A stretch of DNA of 64,000 nt, taken from positions 7,192,001 to 7,256,000 of the forward strand of contig JAWQUS010000023.1 in assembly GCA_036365455.1 (NCBI GenBank). The letters are read 5' to 3'. The notes under the pieces are model-generated. The model was not told where the DNA came from and made no database searches. It saw nothing but the letters and a program-made list of their open reading frames with translations. The DNA is from Macrosoma leucophasiata. Lineage: Eukaryota; Arthropoda; Insecta; Lepidoptera; Hedylidae. The position numbers and the translations under genes were made by a program. Below are positions 41,501 to 56,500 of this stretch, in pieces (the first letter of the stretch is position 1; each line of letters opens with the position of its first letter).

Positions 41501-44500
41501 TCAGCAAAGAGGTCTGGATAGTGCGTGTTCAACGGTATGTCACAGACGGCTTGATTTCGTATCGGCTCAAACTGGAACCTCCATAGCGATAGCAGCAAGT
41601 GATTTTATTTATTTTTATTTTTTTTTAAATACGCTTACATTCACTGCCCCACAGTAGGTATAAACTTGTGTCGTGAGTGCCGTTGTACACATACAACACA
41701 TACACAAACACCCAGACCCGAAACAAATATCTGTAGACCATACAAATATTTGTCCCGGTGCGGGGATCAAACCCGCTACCCTTCGAATCAAACGGTCATC
41801 TCACACCGCTGGACTAATCGGGCCGTCAAAATTAAGTGTTAATGTGTATTTGTATGTGCGTCGATTAAAGGACGAATACAGACATGAGCCATAAGCAACG
41901 GCGAAGAGGTCCTGGTAGTGCGGGTTCCACTGTAGGTCGCACACGGCGTGGTTGCGCATCGGCTCGAACTGGAATCTCCACAGCGGCAGCAGCGAGCCCA
42001 TACCCTCGCGGAACTCGTCCGATGGATCGTCCCAGTAGCGGTAATCCTGGGCTACAGGAATTTGTAATGTAGTGTAGTGTAGCCATAAGTTATTCTATTC
42101 TACTCATTAACACATCTATACATGTTTACAAATAAATAAAATTAGAGTGTCTGTTTGTAATATAAAAATAACCGCTTTTTACTAAATGCATATGTGTGTA
42201 TAAACGGTACATATTATATACCAAAACAACGTTTTTACAATTTTTGTCTGTTTGTTAGCCGGGACATCTCGGTAACGGTTGGACCGGTTTTGACGGGACT
42301 TTCACGGGCAGATAGCTCATGTAATACTAACTTAACTTGTAACAGTAACTTAGGCTACCTTTATACCACCTAGTTGTGCCCACGACTTCGTCCGGATAGA
42401 TACTGAACAATAATAAATTCTCACGCGGACGAAGTCGAGGGCACAGCTAGTTACTTATATAATTATTATATTTCAAATATTTAATACAAACAGCAGCACC
42501 AGGACAGTAAAGTTGACATTGCCCTTATTATGATCATAGTATCAAAATATGTACATAGAAAGATTAATTCAAATTATGGTTATGGTATGGTTTTTTACTG
42601 ATGGTAGAGCTCCAGTGACGGAGCTCGCGGGCGTAGGCACCACCGCATTACTTTATATACTTGCCGCTAAATGGTAGTGTTTAGCACTATCGTGTTCCGG
42701 TCAGGTGGTAATGTACGGCCCTGTAATTTCCGGCACAGAGGAATAACATCTTAGGCCTCAGGAGTGGTAACGCATCTGCATTTTGACCTCGGTCTTTGCG
42801 TGGGTGTCTATAGGCTGCAGTCATCACTTAACATCAATGTGAACTGCATGCTTGTTTGCCACTTCCATTACATAAAAAAAAAAAAAAAGAAATACGCATT
42901 CAATTTGGCACAGTCATTCTATAACTATACGCTCATCTTGAAACACAATTCTATTCAGACGGCTTTAATATGCTTACCAATGTCGTCATAAATATTTTGA
43001 TTGACGAGCCTCTCGAGTATAGCCCACGACTCGCGTATGCGCTGCGACAGTTGTTCATCGTGGATCTGTTGCGCCGACTTTGCGTGCTTCGCAGCCTTCT
43101 TCCTCAACTGTACATTGAAGATAGTCGTAATAGGATACTGATTGAGTTATTTATTTTAAAAAAGGTAAAGACAACTCTTCGCTTATCCAAAATCAATCAT
43201 ATATGGCTTTTATTACCATGGTATAAGCTGCCCGTGTGATCAAGCGGCTAGTTCCCTGATCATCAACAATGTACCCATAATACATTATCATAGAATGTTC
43301 TTAGGTTTTCGCGAGCTGCACTCATTGAAATAAAACTAGTTTTCGGATATATCTCACGTATCTATACAAATAAATAAAATTGGAGTGTCTGTTTGTAATA
43401 TTAAAATAACCGCTTTTTACTAATTGCATAAGTATGTATACACATTCTGGTGGTAGAGCTCCAGTGACGGAGCTCGCGGGCGTAGGCACCACCGCATTAC
43501 CTAATAAACTTGCCGCTAAATGGTAGTGTTCAGCACTATCGTGTTCCGGTCAGGTGGTAATGTACGGCCCTGTAATTTCCGGCACAGAGGCATAACACCT
43601 TAGGCCTCAGGAGTGGCATCGCATCTGCCTTTTGACCTTGGTCTTTGTGTGGGTGTCGATAGGCTGCAGTCATCACTTAACATCAATGTGAACTGCATGC
43701 TTGTTTGCCACTTCCATAACATTAAAAAAAAAAATACACGGTACATATACTAAAACAACATTTTTTACAATTTTTGTGTCTGTCTGTCTGTCTGTCTGTT
43801 TGGCGGGGATAATCTTGGGAACGGCTTGACCGATTTTGACGGGACTTTCACTGGCAGATAGCTGATGTGACAAGGAGTAACTTAGGCTACTTTTATCTCC
43901 ATATATCCATACATACGTACATACCTACATACAAATAAGTTGATTGTAGTGTATCCGACTTTGACGGGACTTCCACGGGTAAGTAGCTGATGTAATAAGG
44001 AGTAACTTAGGCTACTTTTATCTCCATACATCCATACATACATACATACCTACATACAATTAAGTAGAATTGGAGTGTATCCGACTTTGACGGGACTTCT
44101 ACGGGTAGGTAGCTGATGTAATAAGTAGTAACTGAGGCTACTTTTATCTCTTTCCATACATACATACATACCTACTTATAAATAAATAGAATTTAAGTGT
44201 CTCCGATTTTGACGGGACTTTCACTGGCAGATAGCTGATGTGATAAGGAGTAACTTAGGCTACTTTTATCTGCATACAACGATACATACATACATACCTA
44301 CATACATACAAATAAATAGAATTTGCGTGTCTCCGATTTTGACGGGTCTTTCACTGGCAGATTGCTGATGTAATAAGGAGTAACTTGGGCCTTTTATACT
44401 AGCTGCGCCCACGATTTCGTCCGGGTAGATACTGAACAATCATACTTTTCCTCACGTGGACGAAGTCGCGGGCACAGCTAGTATTAAACTAAAATGATTA

Positions 44501-47500
44501 TTTAAAATCGAACCCGACGTTTCGTGGTCTCGAACGTGGTACATTATCTTATTAAAATTTAGCTTGTGTGTCTCTCATCCGTGATTGTTTAAGAACTATC
44601 AATATGGTATTTGCGTTATACGTACCCTTTTAGGTTTTTCTTCATCTCTCTCGCGCTGTTTCTTTGCGTAATCCTCTTGATAGTAATCAAATATGTAGCA
44701 CTGTAAGGCAGTTGCTCCATAATTCGCTCGAGGTGGTGGAACAGTTTGGGTTTCCACGGACTTGAAAACAATGTTAAAAAGTTTGAAGAAAAAAAATTAT
44801 AAGTACTCGTAGAAAAATATGCGAAAATTACAACAAAATTACAAATGTAAAATAGCACTCTTTATATTTCGTATAATAATTTATTCAAGTACGAACAGAT
44901 GTCAGAAAAACTATGTTATTCTAGTTTAATATAATATATATTCAGCAGATTAAAGACGTAGGTATTATTATTAGGTACCTACTGGATGTATCTAAAGTAA
45001 TAAGACCCTTAAACTTTCAACAAGATTTTTTTTTACTTGTTTGCTTAATACAGAGCTCCTAGGTACGCTTGTTTTTACCTAGTCTATGTTTGTACAACCT
45101 ACTATCGAAAAACTGTCCGCTAGATCATGATAGTGCCTCATTCGTGTAAACATGAAGTTTAATTTGCAATAGTTTTGAATCATCGGAACATTCTTCGATG
45201 GTACCTATTGGGTGTCTTCAAAAAATTACGTACCTAATGATAATAGTTTGGAGATGATTTAGTATGTCAAGCTTTTCTTTTACTCAAGTCAAATTTTGCA
45301 ATTACTTCAGTTTTTCTATGAATACAGATAAGATTATAATAATTGGGTACTTCGTCTGAACTGAACACTCTGAACGGACCAAAAATAATAATTTAAGTGT
45401 ATACGATACTTATGTTTTATATTGTTTTTCATATCATTAGTTTTTTATGATAAAGTGGCAAACTGTATCTTATAAACATCTATAAAAACACCAGATATTT
45501 AAAAAAAATGCGTTGCCACTCCTGAGTTGTTTGTTACCTATGATACCTCATTCTCAGAAATTACAGGGCCGTACGTTAAGAACTTAAAAACTCTCAACTA
45601 TCTTAGTCCTACGAGTATAATGAAGCAATATTCAATCTCTATAGTCACCCGTCTCGGAAAGTTATAGGTGAGTGCAGCTCTTTCGCAAAAGTTGAACTGG
45701 TTGGCAAGTTTCTTGACTCGAGGTTTGATATCAAACACTTCTTCTGCTACTTCACCAGCTCCAGTTTCTTCTTCTAAAATTAATTTCGAGATATATAATG
45801 AGTACCTTTATGAATACAATAATAATAAAATAATAATTAGGGGTACGATAGTCGTGGACTCTTTAAAAAATATTAAAACTGCAATTTTTCAAAATAAATC
45901 AATATTTTTATGTCTTTAAATACAGACGCGCTGCCACTCCTTAGGGCTAAGATCCGCTGACGCCGTGCAGAAATTACAGGACCATAATATGTAGATATTA
46001 CCTACCCAGTAATCGGAACACTATAGTTTCGATCACTATAATAAATAGAAGAAAGAAATAGATTCAGGTGATGCGGTGGTGCCTACCCTCTCGAGCATCT
46101 TTATTGTTGTAACTCTAACATTAGAACGAGAGAAGATAAAACATAGTTTATCACTGGAATAAACATATTATTATCTTACTTTCTTCAGGTTCCGCCTCCT
46201 CAGGTGCCTCATCTTCTACAGCTTCTTTAGCCTCATCTGCACCTTCTGGTACTACTTCTGCTTCTTCCCCAACCGGCTTTTCTTCTTCTCCAGCTGCGTC
46301 TTCTTTAAGTATTTCGAAGTACAAAATTAATGGATAAAAAACCTATGCTTCCAATTTTTAACACTGTGAAAGCTTTCATGATTTTAAAAACTATTTGTTT
46401 TTAACTCAGTAGTTACAACATAATGAAATAAATGGAAAAATAAATGGAACTTCGTTAGTAGCTATTATTGTCATTAGCAGTTACTACAAATATTGATACA
46501 TAATTTAATGGGATTCTCATATCACATTCTGTATGATTTAACTTAATGAACAAATTAATACTTTTGCTAAGCTGCACAACCAATAACTTAGTTAACAGAT
46601 TTTTAAAATGTTTAATTATTTATATACCTGTGAAGATAGGTAAATAAGTAATTATTTATCTATCTTCACATGTATTACTTTAAAAAGTAGGTATACCTCT
46701 TTTTCGCAAACTATTGTCAGATACTGCGGCTGAAAATGTTTGGGCTATTGTTCAAAGTCTGCGTTAGTGCGGACAACGCGTCTTTAATAAGCGTTATTGG
46801 TGATCAACCTTTAATAAAATACAATTATATCTTTATTAATTAAGACACACACAAACACAGACCTTCACCTTTACCTTCGTCTGCGGGTGGTGCCTCCGCT
46901 TCCGGTTCTTCTTCTTCTTCTTCCTCGGCGGCTGACTTCTTCACTTTTGTCCGTTTTGGGCCAGCATCATCGAACCCCACCATGCCTAAATTGTGAAATA
47001 AATTAATTTGTACAACAATTCCACAGGTTTTAATGCAATAATTACTATGAGATCCTATGAGTCCGGGAAAGGTAAGCAAGTGGGAGACAATAGCCTGTTC
47101 ATAGAATTATTGTGGAAATAGATATTGCACCATTGTCACCCTTCTTACGCTACATAGGCTGCTTCCAACTCGCTTTCCGCTGTCCGCTCCGTACCAAATC
47201 CGGACGTAAGTTACGACTGTTAAGTACATCGGAAGTATATTTATTATAGCAATATCTACGGTAGGAATCCTTTAAATGAGATCCTCCTCCTTGCGTCGTT
47301 TTCCCCACTACTGAGGGTCGTGACCCCCCTCCACGGATCACTTTTTGTCGAATGATAGTACGCCATCGGGTACGGTTTCCGGCAGTGTGTATGGCCTCGT
47401 GCATCTTGCCGTCGAGTGTGGTGCGGATTTGATCCGACCATCGCATCGGGCTGCGCCCGCGTGGTCTCTTTCCCTGGACCTTGCCTGCGATGATGAGCTT

Positions 47501-50500
47501 CTCAAGGTTCCCTCCGTCTTTTCGAGCAATGTGCCCGAAGTATTCCAGTACTCGCTTTAAACAGATGGATGATAGTCTTGTAGTCACTTTGAGTTAAATG
47601 AGATACAATAATCTATATCTATAAAAATCAATTGCTGTTCGCTGTGTTAGTCTCGCTAAAACTCGAGAACGGCTGGACCGATTTGGCTAATTTTGGTATT
47701 GAATGATTTTTAGAAGTCCAAGGAAGGTTTAAAAGGTAAGAAAATATGAAGGAATTGAAGGGAAATAGTAAAAACCACAACTTCATTTTCCCATACAAAT
47801 AGTCCGTATCTATCAAACCTTGGACACATTATTTCATTCTGAAGCAATACGAAGTTTGCCGGGTCAGCTAGTTTAATAATACAAATCTCTAGATAAACTT
47901 ACCATAACCAGCAGCTATTTGTGCTTTAGCCTCTTCAGAGTCCTTCCGGATGGCTGTTCCCTGATAGATGTATAAAGGATAAGCTTTCCCATACGTGATC
48001 TTTGGCTTTGTCACAAAATGTCCCTGGCCATAATGATACGCAACTTCATCGGCCACCCATTGAGGATTTATGGTAGTCAATATACGACCTACTTCTTCTT
48101 CTAAGTCCTGTAAAAGGAGCAGAAATATGGCGGCATTGAAAATTAAGAAGGGGCTACGAATAATAATGTAAATGAAGTATAATTATGGCAATAAAATGGT
48201 TCCATATAATGTGGTGGACCGTAGGCGGGGCCTAAATATGGCTTGATACACTACGATGGTAGATAATATGTAATAATACTACGTATAGAATGGACACTTC
48301 GACGTCCCGCCCGATTTCCCCGTCTCACCCAACCTCCCCCCCTCTTATGGGCAACGTTTGGTATTCTCTACGTGCTATGCACACAGGTGCAAGTGTAAAT
48401 ACACGTCACTGATTGATGTCTGTGTATTAGAGACCAAATTAAGCGTTTATATGGAATTTTGGCGGAGTGGCCACGGTCAGACGGTGGGTCGCAGCGCGTG
48501 AGGCCATTGGACGTTTCCTTGCTGCTCGGCGAAATAACTTTTTCGCGGCCAATCAAATTGCCAGGATTGTCTATGTTTAAAGTGTGAGTGTTTTTTATGA
48601 TTGCAGTAAGTTTGTTTGCGTAAATGGAACCAAAACTGAGGCGATGATTGAGTTGAGAGTTACATTTCTGGATATTATTATTGGTTGGGGGTGATGGATT
48701 TAGAGGGCGTAGTGACGTAGGGACATATTACCACCATGCCACGTTACCGCCACCCCAAAGCGATGCAGTACTTAAAATGTGAAAGTAAAATGTTCGACAG
48801 CTAGATGCGGATTTCAGTAGCGCAGTTGGTAGAGCGACTGGATTAGGGATCCCAGTAGTATCGTCGAACCCAAAGGGTGAAAACGGGACCCTATAACTAA
48901 GATTCCGCTGTCCGTCTCTCGGTCCGTCTGTCACCAGATTGTATCTCATAAACCATGATAGCTAGAAAGTAGAATCTTTCACAGATGATGTATTTGTTGA
49001 TGCCGCTATAAAAACAGAATAAAATAAATATTTACGGAGAGCTCCCATACAGCAAACTTGATTTTTTGCTCAAAATTAATAACGGCAACAGATAGACACT
49101 TGAAATAATTAAAAAAAATATTAAAAAAATAAATTATTTTATTTTCCTAAATAGTTTAGGAAGGGATATCACTTGTGTTATATTGGTTCCCAATATAACA
49201 CAAGTGATATTTTTGTAGAAAATGGTACGGGACCCTTCATGCGCGAGTCCGATTCGCGCTTGGCCGGTTTTTTTTAAACATTTTCTTATGCTTCGCTAAA
49301 TGTCCGTGTAAAACGCAATCGTATTCCTATTAATTAATAATGTGCGGCTCAGTCTGGCAAATAATTATACTTACAACGTCATTGGAGTACCTCACAACGC
49401 ATCTGCTCCCTAAATCTTTAACTTTTATGTAGGCTGCATTATTTACCGTACATGAATGTGAAGTTGAATTGTTACTTTTGTGACAAAAATCAATGATTTT
49501 TGCGAATAGCTCAAATTTTTATTATTTAATTAAGTCTCAATTTATTCATACAATTTAAACATTTATTCATACAATACGAGTACTTTATCGATTTACTTAC
49601 ACAACAAATATTTATTTAAGGGTCAGTTTTTATGATAATTGTACCTAATCTACAAAAGAAATGTTACATTTCTTGTGTAGATTAGGTACCTATCAGATTT
49701 ACAATGAATACATTGTATACAGTCCCAATATCTGTGAAACACTGAATTGTGGAATATATATTTTTTAAAACAATTTAATTTTTAATAACACTCGGATACC
49801 AGGAAGAAAATATTACACTTTCAGACATTATTTTTAATAACAATTTGAAGAATTTGGTTTAGAAAGTTAGAAGATTGAATAAACTATAACAATCTCTCGT
49901 ATTACATACATAAAATGTATTACATAAAGGTTTACGCTATGTTATATACCCAATAAAGAGAATTGAAAAAATACGCACTGAGTTTATGTAAAACGGACAT
50001 CAGATTTTTTCTATTTCTTGTCTATAAATGAGGCATTATTAATAAAAAATAGCACTTACAGCATCCGCGACTTCCTCTTGGTCATCCGGTTTGATAAGAG
50101 CTCGTGGTTTTAACCAATCCAGGCCTTCCTCTTCAACTAGATTGCCCCGAGATTTGGACGTAGTGTCCTTCTGCTAAGCGAAATTATGTTAATAAATCAC
50201 AATAAATCAAACAACCAGCGAAGCTTTATCTAAATCAATGCATACAGGATCTAACCGCAGTAATGTTTTAGTCAGAAGCACTGTTTCATCTTCTGCATCC
50301 AAAACCTTTTTTATCATAGCCTTCAACATTATTTCAAAAAAGAAAATAATATCACTTTGAAAATCAACGAATATACGCAAGCTCTGTTGCGCGGCAAATC
50401 AAATACTGGTTAGTTTTCTAAACCTTTAAAAAGCTTCGGTGATTTACGAGTAAATATTCTAGATATTTGCATATTATTTTATGTTAGGCCTTTATTGGTT

Positions 50501-53500
50501 AGGATCATGGAACATGACTATAAATAATACGACGCATTTTTAGCTGAGCGAAGCAAGCGTAAACAAACGATTAAAGACGATTGCGTGCCTTAAGCGTTTT
50601 GGATGGTATCTTTATAGTTTTAATTTGTGGTAAGCATGTTTTTGGTAATCACGCGACCAAGTGCTGTCAAGCTAGTACTCACATCACTGTCTTCGCCTGA
50701 GGACATAACTAATAAATTGTTATTTTTAAACAATTTTAATTATTTTTACATCTGTAAAATATTTAACTCGCAGCTCTACATAGCGTCATGAACAACTGCA
50801 TGTTACTGAAGTAAATGTCTTTGGTAACTTACATAAACTTAGGTGTAAACTGCATTGCATTAATGATCGAAATGCCTAACGTAACGACTTCAAATAAAAT
50901 AGTCTTGAATTGAAAAATAAGAACTTGTTTATCATATTGTTTGATTGTATACAAATTATAAAATATGCTGATATATTCGCTTCTTCTTTAGATAATTTCA
51001 AAAGAAGTGAAGCTTTTACCTGCGTAAATTACATTTCACATACTTAATAATATCTTTTCACAGTAAACTCATCACATATCTCTTCTCTTCACACATACAC
51101 TGTGTAGATATGTGTTGTTCATGTTCATGGGTCGCCTGTCCCGAGTACTCCCGACCGATGATTATAATTATTTTTTTTATTTATAGAGATAAGTATAATC
51201 TTCTTATTTTTTTTTTTGTTTTTTTTTTATACAGTTCATCTAATATTTGCTGAGTTATTATAATTATATTTGCTGAAATTGCGTTGGGTTAGGTTAGGTA
51301 AAAAAATTATATTTCTAACCAATGATATTCTATACATGTGTAGAATGTCATTGTTTCTAACTATTTCTTGAATTATTATTGCAATGTTCGCTAATATCTT
51401 TTAAAAATAATTGCCTATAAAAGTGGTAAATGTATAATGTTCTTAATTAAAAAAAAAATGGTGTCCCGAAGTTGTGATCACGCTCCGCGCGTGAAAACGT
51501 CTCAAAATGTATGCTTTTTGTAAATTTGGTAGAAATCAAAATAGGTCATAAATATTTAACGCTAAGGCTATAAGATGGCTATACTGTTATCCGGGACAGC
51601 TAGTAGTAAATTATATAAATAAAAATGATTTAGCGAGAGAGAACATAATATTTAGATGTTTAGTACTTCGCATTGCTAACGGTACAAAGTTGAAAAGCGA
51701 CTTGCCGCCGGTCGTGGGTCGTGTCACCAAATTATAATTAGTCCCCGTGTCTGGCATTAGGTAGTACAACGTGACATCACTACGACCGCCGTTCCCTCAC
51801 TTTATTACATTAACATTTTACTTTGTAATAGAAAAAGAACACCACTTTCCGAAAAGGACTCGAGAGACATGGCGTCTCTTTGTTCTTCAAAGTATTAACA
51901 CTGTTTGATTATTCTTTATGAGTAATTTAGACGTGATATTTGAATATATGGCCAGAATATATGACCTGGAAGATATGGTCTTACTCATCGGTAAGTGTCT
52001 TTTTTATAACTATGTACACTTTTGCTGCTCGTGATAATTTTTTTTCATAGAGCAACACGGGCCACCGGCCGCGGCCGATCGGAGGAAAATGTGCCATATT
52101 AGTCTTTCCCCTCTCTCAAAGTAAAAGGACAAGTGTTCCCATGCTTGTCGCCAAGATGTTTAAATGTGTGCGTGAAATCGTTTATGTATTTTGTTAAGGT
52201 CAAGGTGTGAGTTTCGTAGTAATAGACGATTTTTGTGGTGTGTGTCACACGTATTTCCCCCCGCAAAAAAATATAGACTGTTTTGTATCGGTAATAAATG
52301 CTCTGATTAAGCCCCTCCGCGGCTGGAGGCCATATAAACCATATAACACCATATGGTTTTTCTATGTAATAAAAGTTGATAAAAAACTTTTGAAGTGGAT
52401 GTTAAGTGATAACTGCAGCTTATAGACATCTACAAAAAAAATTGAGTCATCAAATCAGATCAAATGGTAGATGTTTAGCCACCGCTGAGACCTAAGTTGC
52501 TTTGACTCTTTGATAAAAACGGTACACGATACCTGGTAAAGTTCAGTGCTGAACTTTACCATTTAGCTGAGGTAGGTCATTCGGTGGTACCTACGCCCTA
52601 AAGCTATAACACTGGAAGTCTACCATCAGTGACGAGGCGAATTATTGCGGACGTTTTATGTGATAATCACATCAAACGATATAATATAAATAAGTATGGC
52701 GTAAGTGTCTATTTTAAAAGTAATTTTAATAGTAGGTACTGTCGGAACTACATATTTCGTACGTTTTTGTATGTCTCCGTAGAGACATAACAACTTAAGT
52801 CTAAGGTATAGCAACGCATCTGCATTTTGACCTCTGGATTTTGTGTACATGTCTATAGGCTGCGGTCGTCACTTAAGTAACATCAGTGTAGGGTGTAAGC
52901 TTGTTTGCCATCTTCCTAACATAAAAAAATCACTGCTTGAAATGAAGTATAATTCTCTAGAACAGCAATACGATTCTTTTGTACATTATAAGTAATATTA
53001 TAAATGCGAAAGTAACTCTGTCTGTCTGTCTGTTACCTTTTCACGTCCAAACGACTGAACCGATTTTAATGAAATTTGGTACAGAGATAGAGCTGACTTT
53101 GAGAAAGAACATAGGCTACTTAGTTATATAATTATAAAACGACAACCACGCGGGCGAAGCCGCGGGCAACAGCTAGTTATAATATATTTGACATGTCATG
53201 TAAGACACATAAAAGCAATACATTAAAATGAATAATCAGAGGAATAAATCAATAATTTATCAGAGGAATAAATCAATAATTTATCAGAGGAATAAATCAA
53301 TAATTTATCAGAGGAAAAAATCAATAATTTATTTATTTGAATAAATTATAACTGCTTTAAACGAAGAAAGTAGTAAAACAAAACTTATTGGAGACAGGAA
53401 TCCTTTGTTGTCCATGCAAATGAATTTCATGTTTGACGTAATACGGCAAATGAAATTAAAGAAGCGACTTTTCATTGTTTCGTGAATGGAAGCAATGAAA

Positions 53501-56500
53501 GCGAACTGTATTCAATAGTTGATCCGACTATTATTGATCAATAAAGTGTAGTTGCAATCAGATTATGACAATTTTTATGGCTCGCCAAGTTCCAAAATCG
53601 CGAACTTAGGGTTTCCGCTCCATAAACACGTTTACGATTTGTGCTTGTGTCGGATGCGTTAAAATTTAAGGCTAGATTTTACTGGTTGAAGTTTGAGGGC
53701 GTAGGAATTCTCTTATTTCGAATTATCTAATCTTGATAGATTAGATAATTGTGATATTACGTTTGGCGGCATCACCCGCATATCACAGTTTAAAAAAACG
53801 TACAGCAGGTTATCCGAAGTTTTGCAAAATGCCGTCTTCACACATACAAACGCAAGTGTCTTTACAGGTGGTAGAGCTCCAGTGATGGAGCTCGCGTGTG
53901 TTGGCACCACCGCATTACCAAATATACGAGTACTTGCCGCTAAATGGTAGTGTTCAGCACTATCGTGTTCCGGTCAGGTGGTAATGTTCGGCCCTGTAAT
54001 TTCCGGCACAGAGGCATAACACCTTAGGCCTCAGGAGTAGTAACTCATCTGCATTTCGACCTTGGTCTTTGTGTGGGTGTCTATAGGCTGTAGTCATCAC
54101 TTAACATCAATGTGAACTGCAAGCTTGTTTGCCACTTCCATTACATACAAAAAAGTTCATTATGGTTGTCGCATTTTAAGTTTTGTTGTAACACGTCAGT
54201 TTAACGTTGTTGTTAGGTATACCTATATATGTTAGGTATACAAACGCAAGTTCATTCTGGTTGTCGCATTTTAAGTTTTAATTTAAGTTGTTGTAACACG
54301 TCAGTTTAACGTTGTTTTTAGGTATACCTAAGTAATTAAAGAAATCAAAATAACGTTAAATTATTTATTTATAACAAAATTATTTATGTACGTTCAAACA
54401 GTCCTCTTACTGGTAGAATTGAAGATTGGCAGAATTTCATTCTGTTCTACCAGTCTGCCAGTCTAACATTCTAATCATTTTCCTACGTACAGATCTTAGT
54501 ATTCGTCCATCCGCCCAGCGAGTCCAGTGAGTACATGATGGCATGGTTAGTGTGTCAGTATTTGTGTATATTGAGTCTTATCGTTAGAAACAAGAATGAA
54601 TCAGGGAAGTAACCTTAGACCACAAATGATTTTTAGGCATTAAGAAAATACCCGTATGCTTTTTGTCAAAATGTTGCATCTCCTGAGATTGAGACGCTCA
54701 CCAGTTGTCCTTGAGTTTACAAATCCTACGTTTGTACCCTCATACTAATACAAAATTGTTAAAAGCTTCATATATCTTTTCAAAATCAAACTCTATTTCT
54801 ATTCTATTCCATTTTTCTACAGTGGCAACTACCACAAATTGAATGATTATTATGCCAAAATCTAAAATCAACCTCAACCAGTCATAATTTGACAGTGTTT
54901 TGCCGCAAACCATGCTGTTATTTTGCCCAAACAAACCTTATTTTATAGTCCGATAGTCCGATCGATAAAGCGATTGGAAAATATTGGCTCGATTACTGTT
55001 ATCGTGATAATAAACAGTTCTGTAATGAATGATTTCCGCTTTTCGTACTTGACGTATCTACATTTCATTATGTCAACCGATATCTAACTACAATGAACGT
55101 CTAACGTGTTGTGAAATATTTTTGCTTTATAAGTTGGAAGTTGAGGTGAGTGACAAAAATGTACTCTGTCTCATTTCGGATTTTTAGGTTATTCTTAAAA
55201 CATTTATCATACTCATACTATCTATCATTTAGGGCAGTTCATTAATTCAGGAACAAACATAACTATGAGGCCCTTACGTGTAATTAGCTAGTAGGTAATC
55301 GAATCTAAACAATCGAATCTCTTACATGTAGGAACTTAATTAAAGTGTATATAGTGACATTCTGTGATTAGTTCCATTCTGAGTCATCGTAGTCATCAAT
55401 GACGTTCAATTAGATTGAAGTGAATTATTTATATTCGCTAAAATGGAAAAATAACTACATACCATGTATTTAAAAATAGGATAATCCAGGTTCAAGTTCA
55501 ATTAAAACTCATTAAAAGGATCAAAATAAATATTCATCAGCTATTAATTAAATGATATAATTAAAATTTATTGGTAACTAATAATATTACATTAAGATTT
55601 TAGTTTTACACAATCTATATTATAAGCACCATCAATCTAGACGCAGATGCAACGTATTATGACTTATTTATTCATTCTATTAGGAATTAGGTTAAAAATC
55701 TTCAGTTATGCTAGCTCCATTCATTTTAATACGGAATGTTTATCTTTACTCTTCGTTCTTAAATAACGCCTACTGTTTAAGAAGCAAATCGTATATTGCT
55801 AAAACGTGAATGTAGTTCAAAATTAAATAAAAAATGTTTCTGTAACTCAAAACATGGTGGTTGATGAACATCAATATGAAATGAGACACGATACAACGTT
55901 ATTGGCGTCATTATATCACAAAAAACAACGAAAATATTAAATTAATTAGAACTCATATATATATAGAGCACCATATTTTATTTGATACAACTCCGCCAAT
56001 AGACAAACACGAAATCAACAGACACAAACATAAATTGCGAACGTAATATTTACAGTGAAGACTTGAACAAATACGCTATTTAAAGTCTACTCACTCTGAA
56101 TCTCTTTAGTAAAAGTCCTAAAGATTTCTCCGTAGACTTACTTCGCCATAAATCAGGTAATCTAGGTCTAGTCCTTTGCGGGCTAGGAACCTGTATCAAG
56201 AACCAAAACTATATTAGAATACAATTTATTTGTAAGGAACGACTTACAATGTGTTATTGATTTGTTCGTTAACAGTAGTTGGTACTGTCGTTTCTTGTAG
56301 GTATATGTATAGTCAAAAACAGTTGAAAACTTACCACAGTATGTTTATAAGTACAGAATTTATTGAAAAGGTAGAATACATTATGTTTGTGTGTCTGGAG
56401 ACTAAGCGCGTAGATTTGTCACGATGCGTGTGATGTCATCAGCCATTTATTTCATACCGAGAAAAAATCTTTATGTAGTAAATAAACATGTTGTGAGTTA

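Noticed and set aside
47150..47587. Possible extra dynein exon
   Set aside because: The sequence matches the tail of RTE-type LINEs and the dynein frame already closes between 47903 and 46985 without it.
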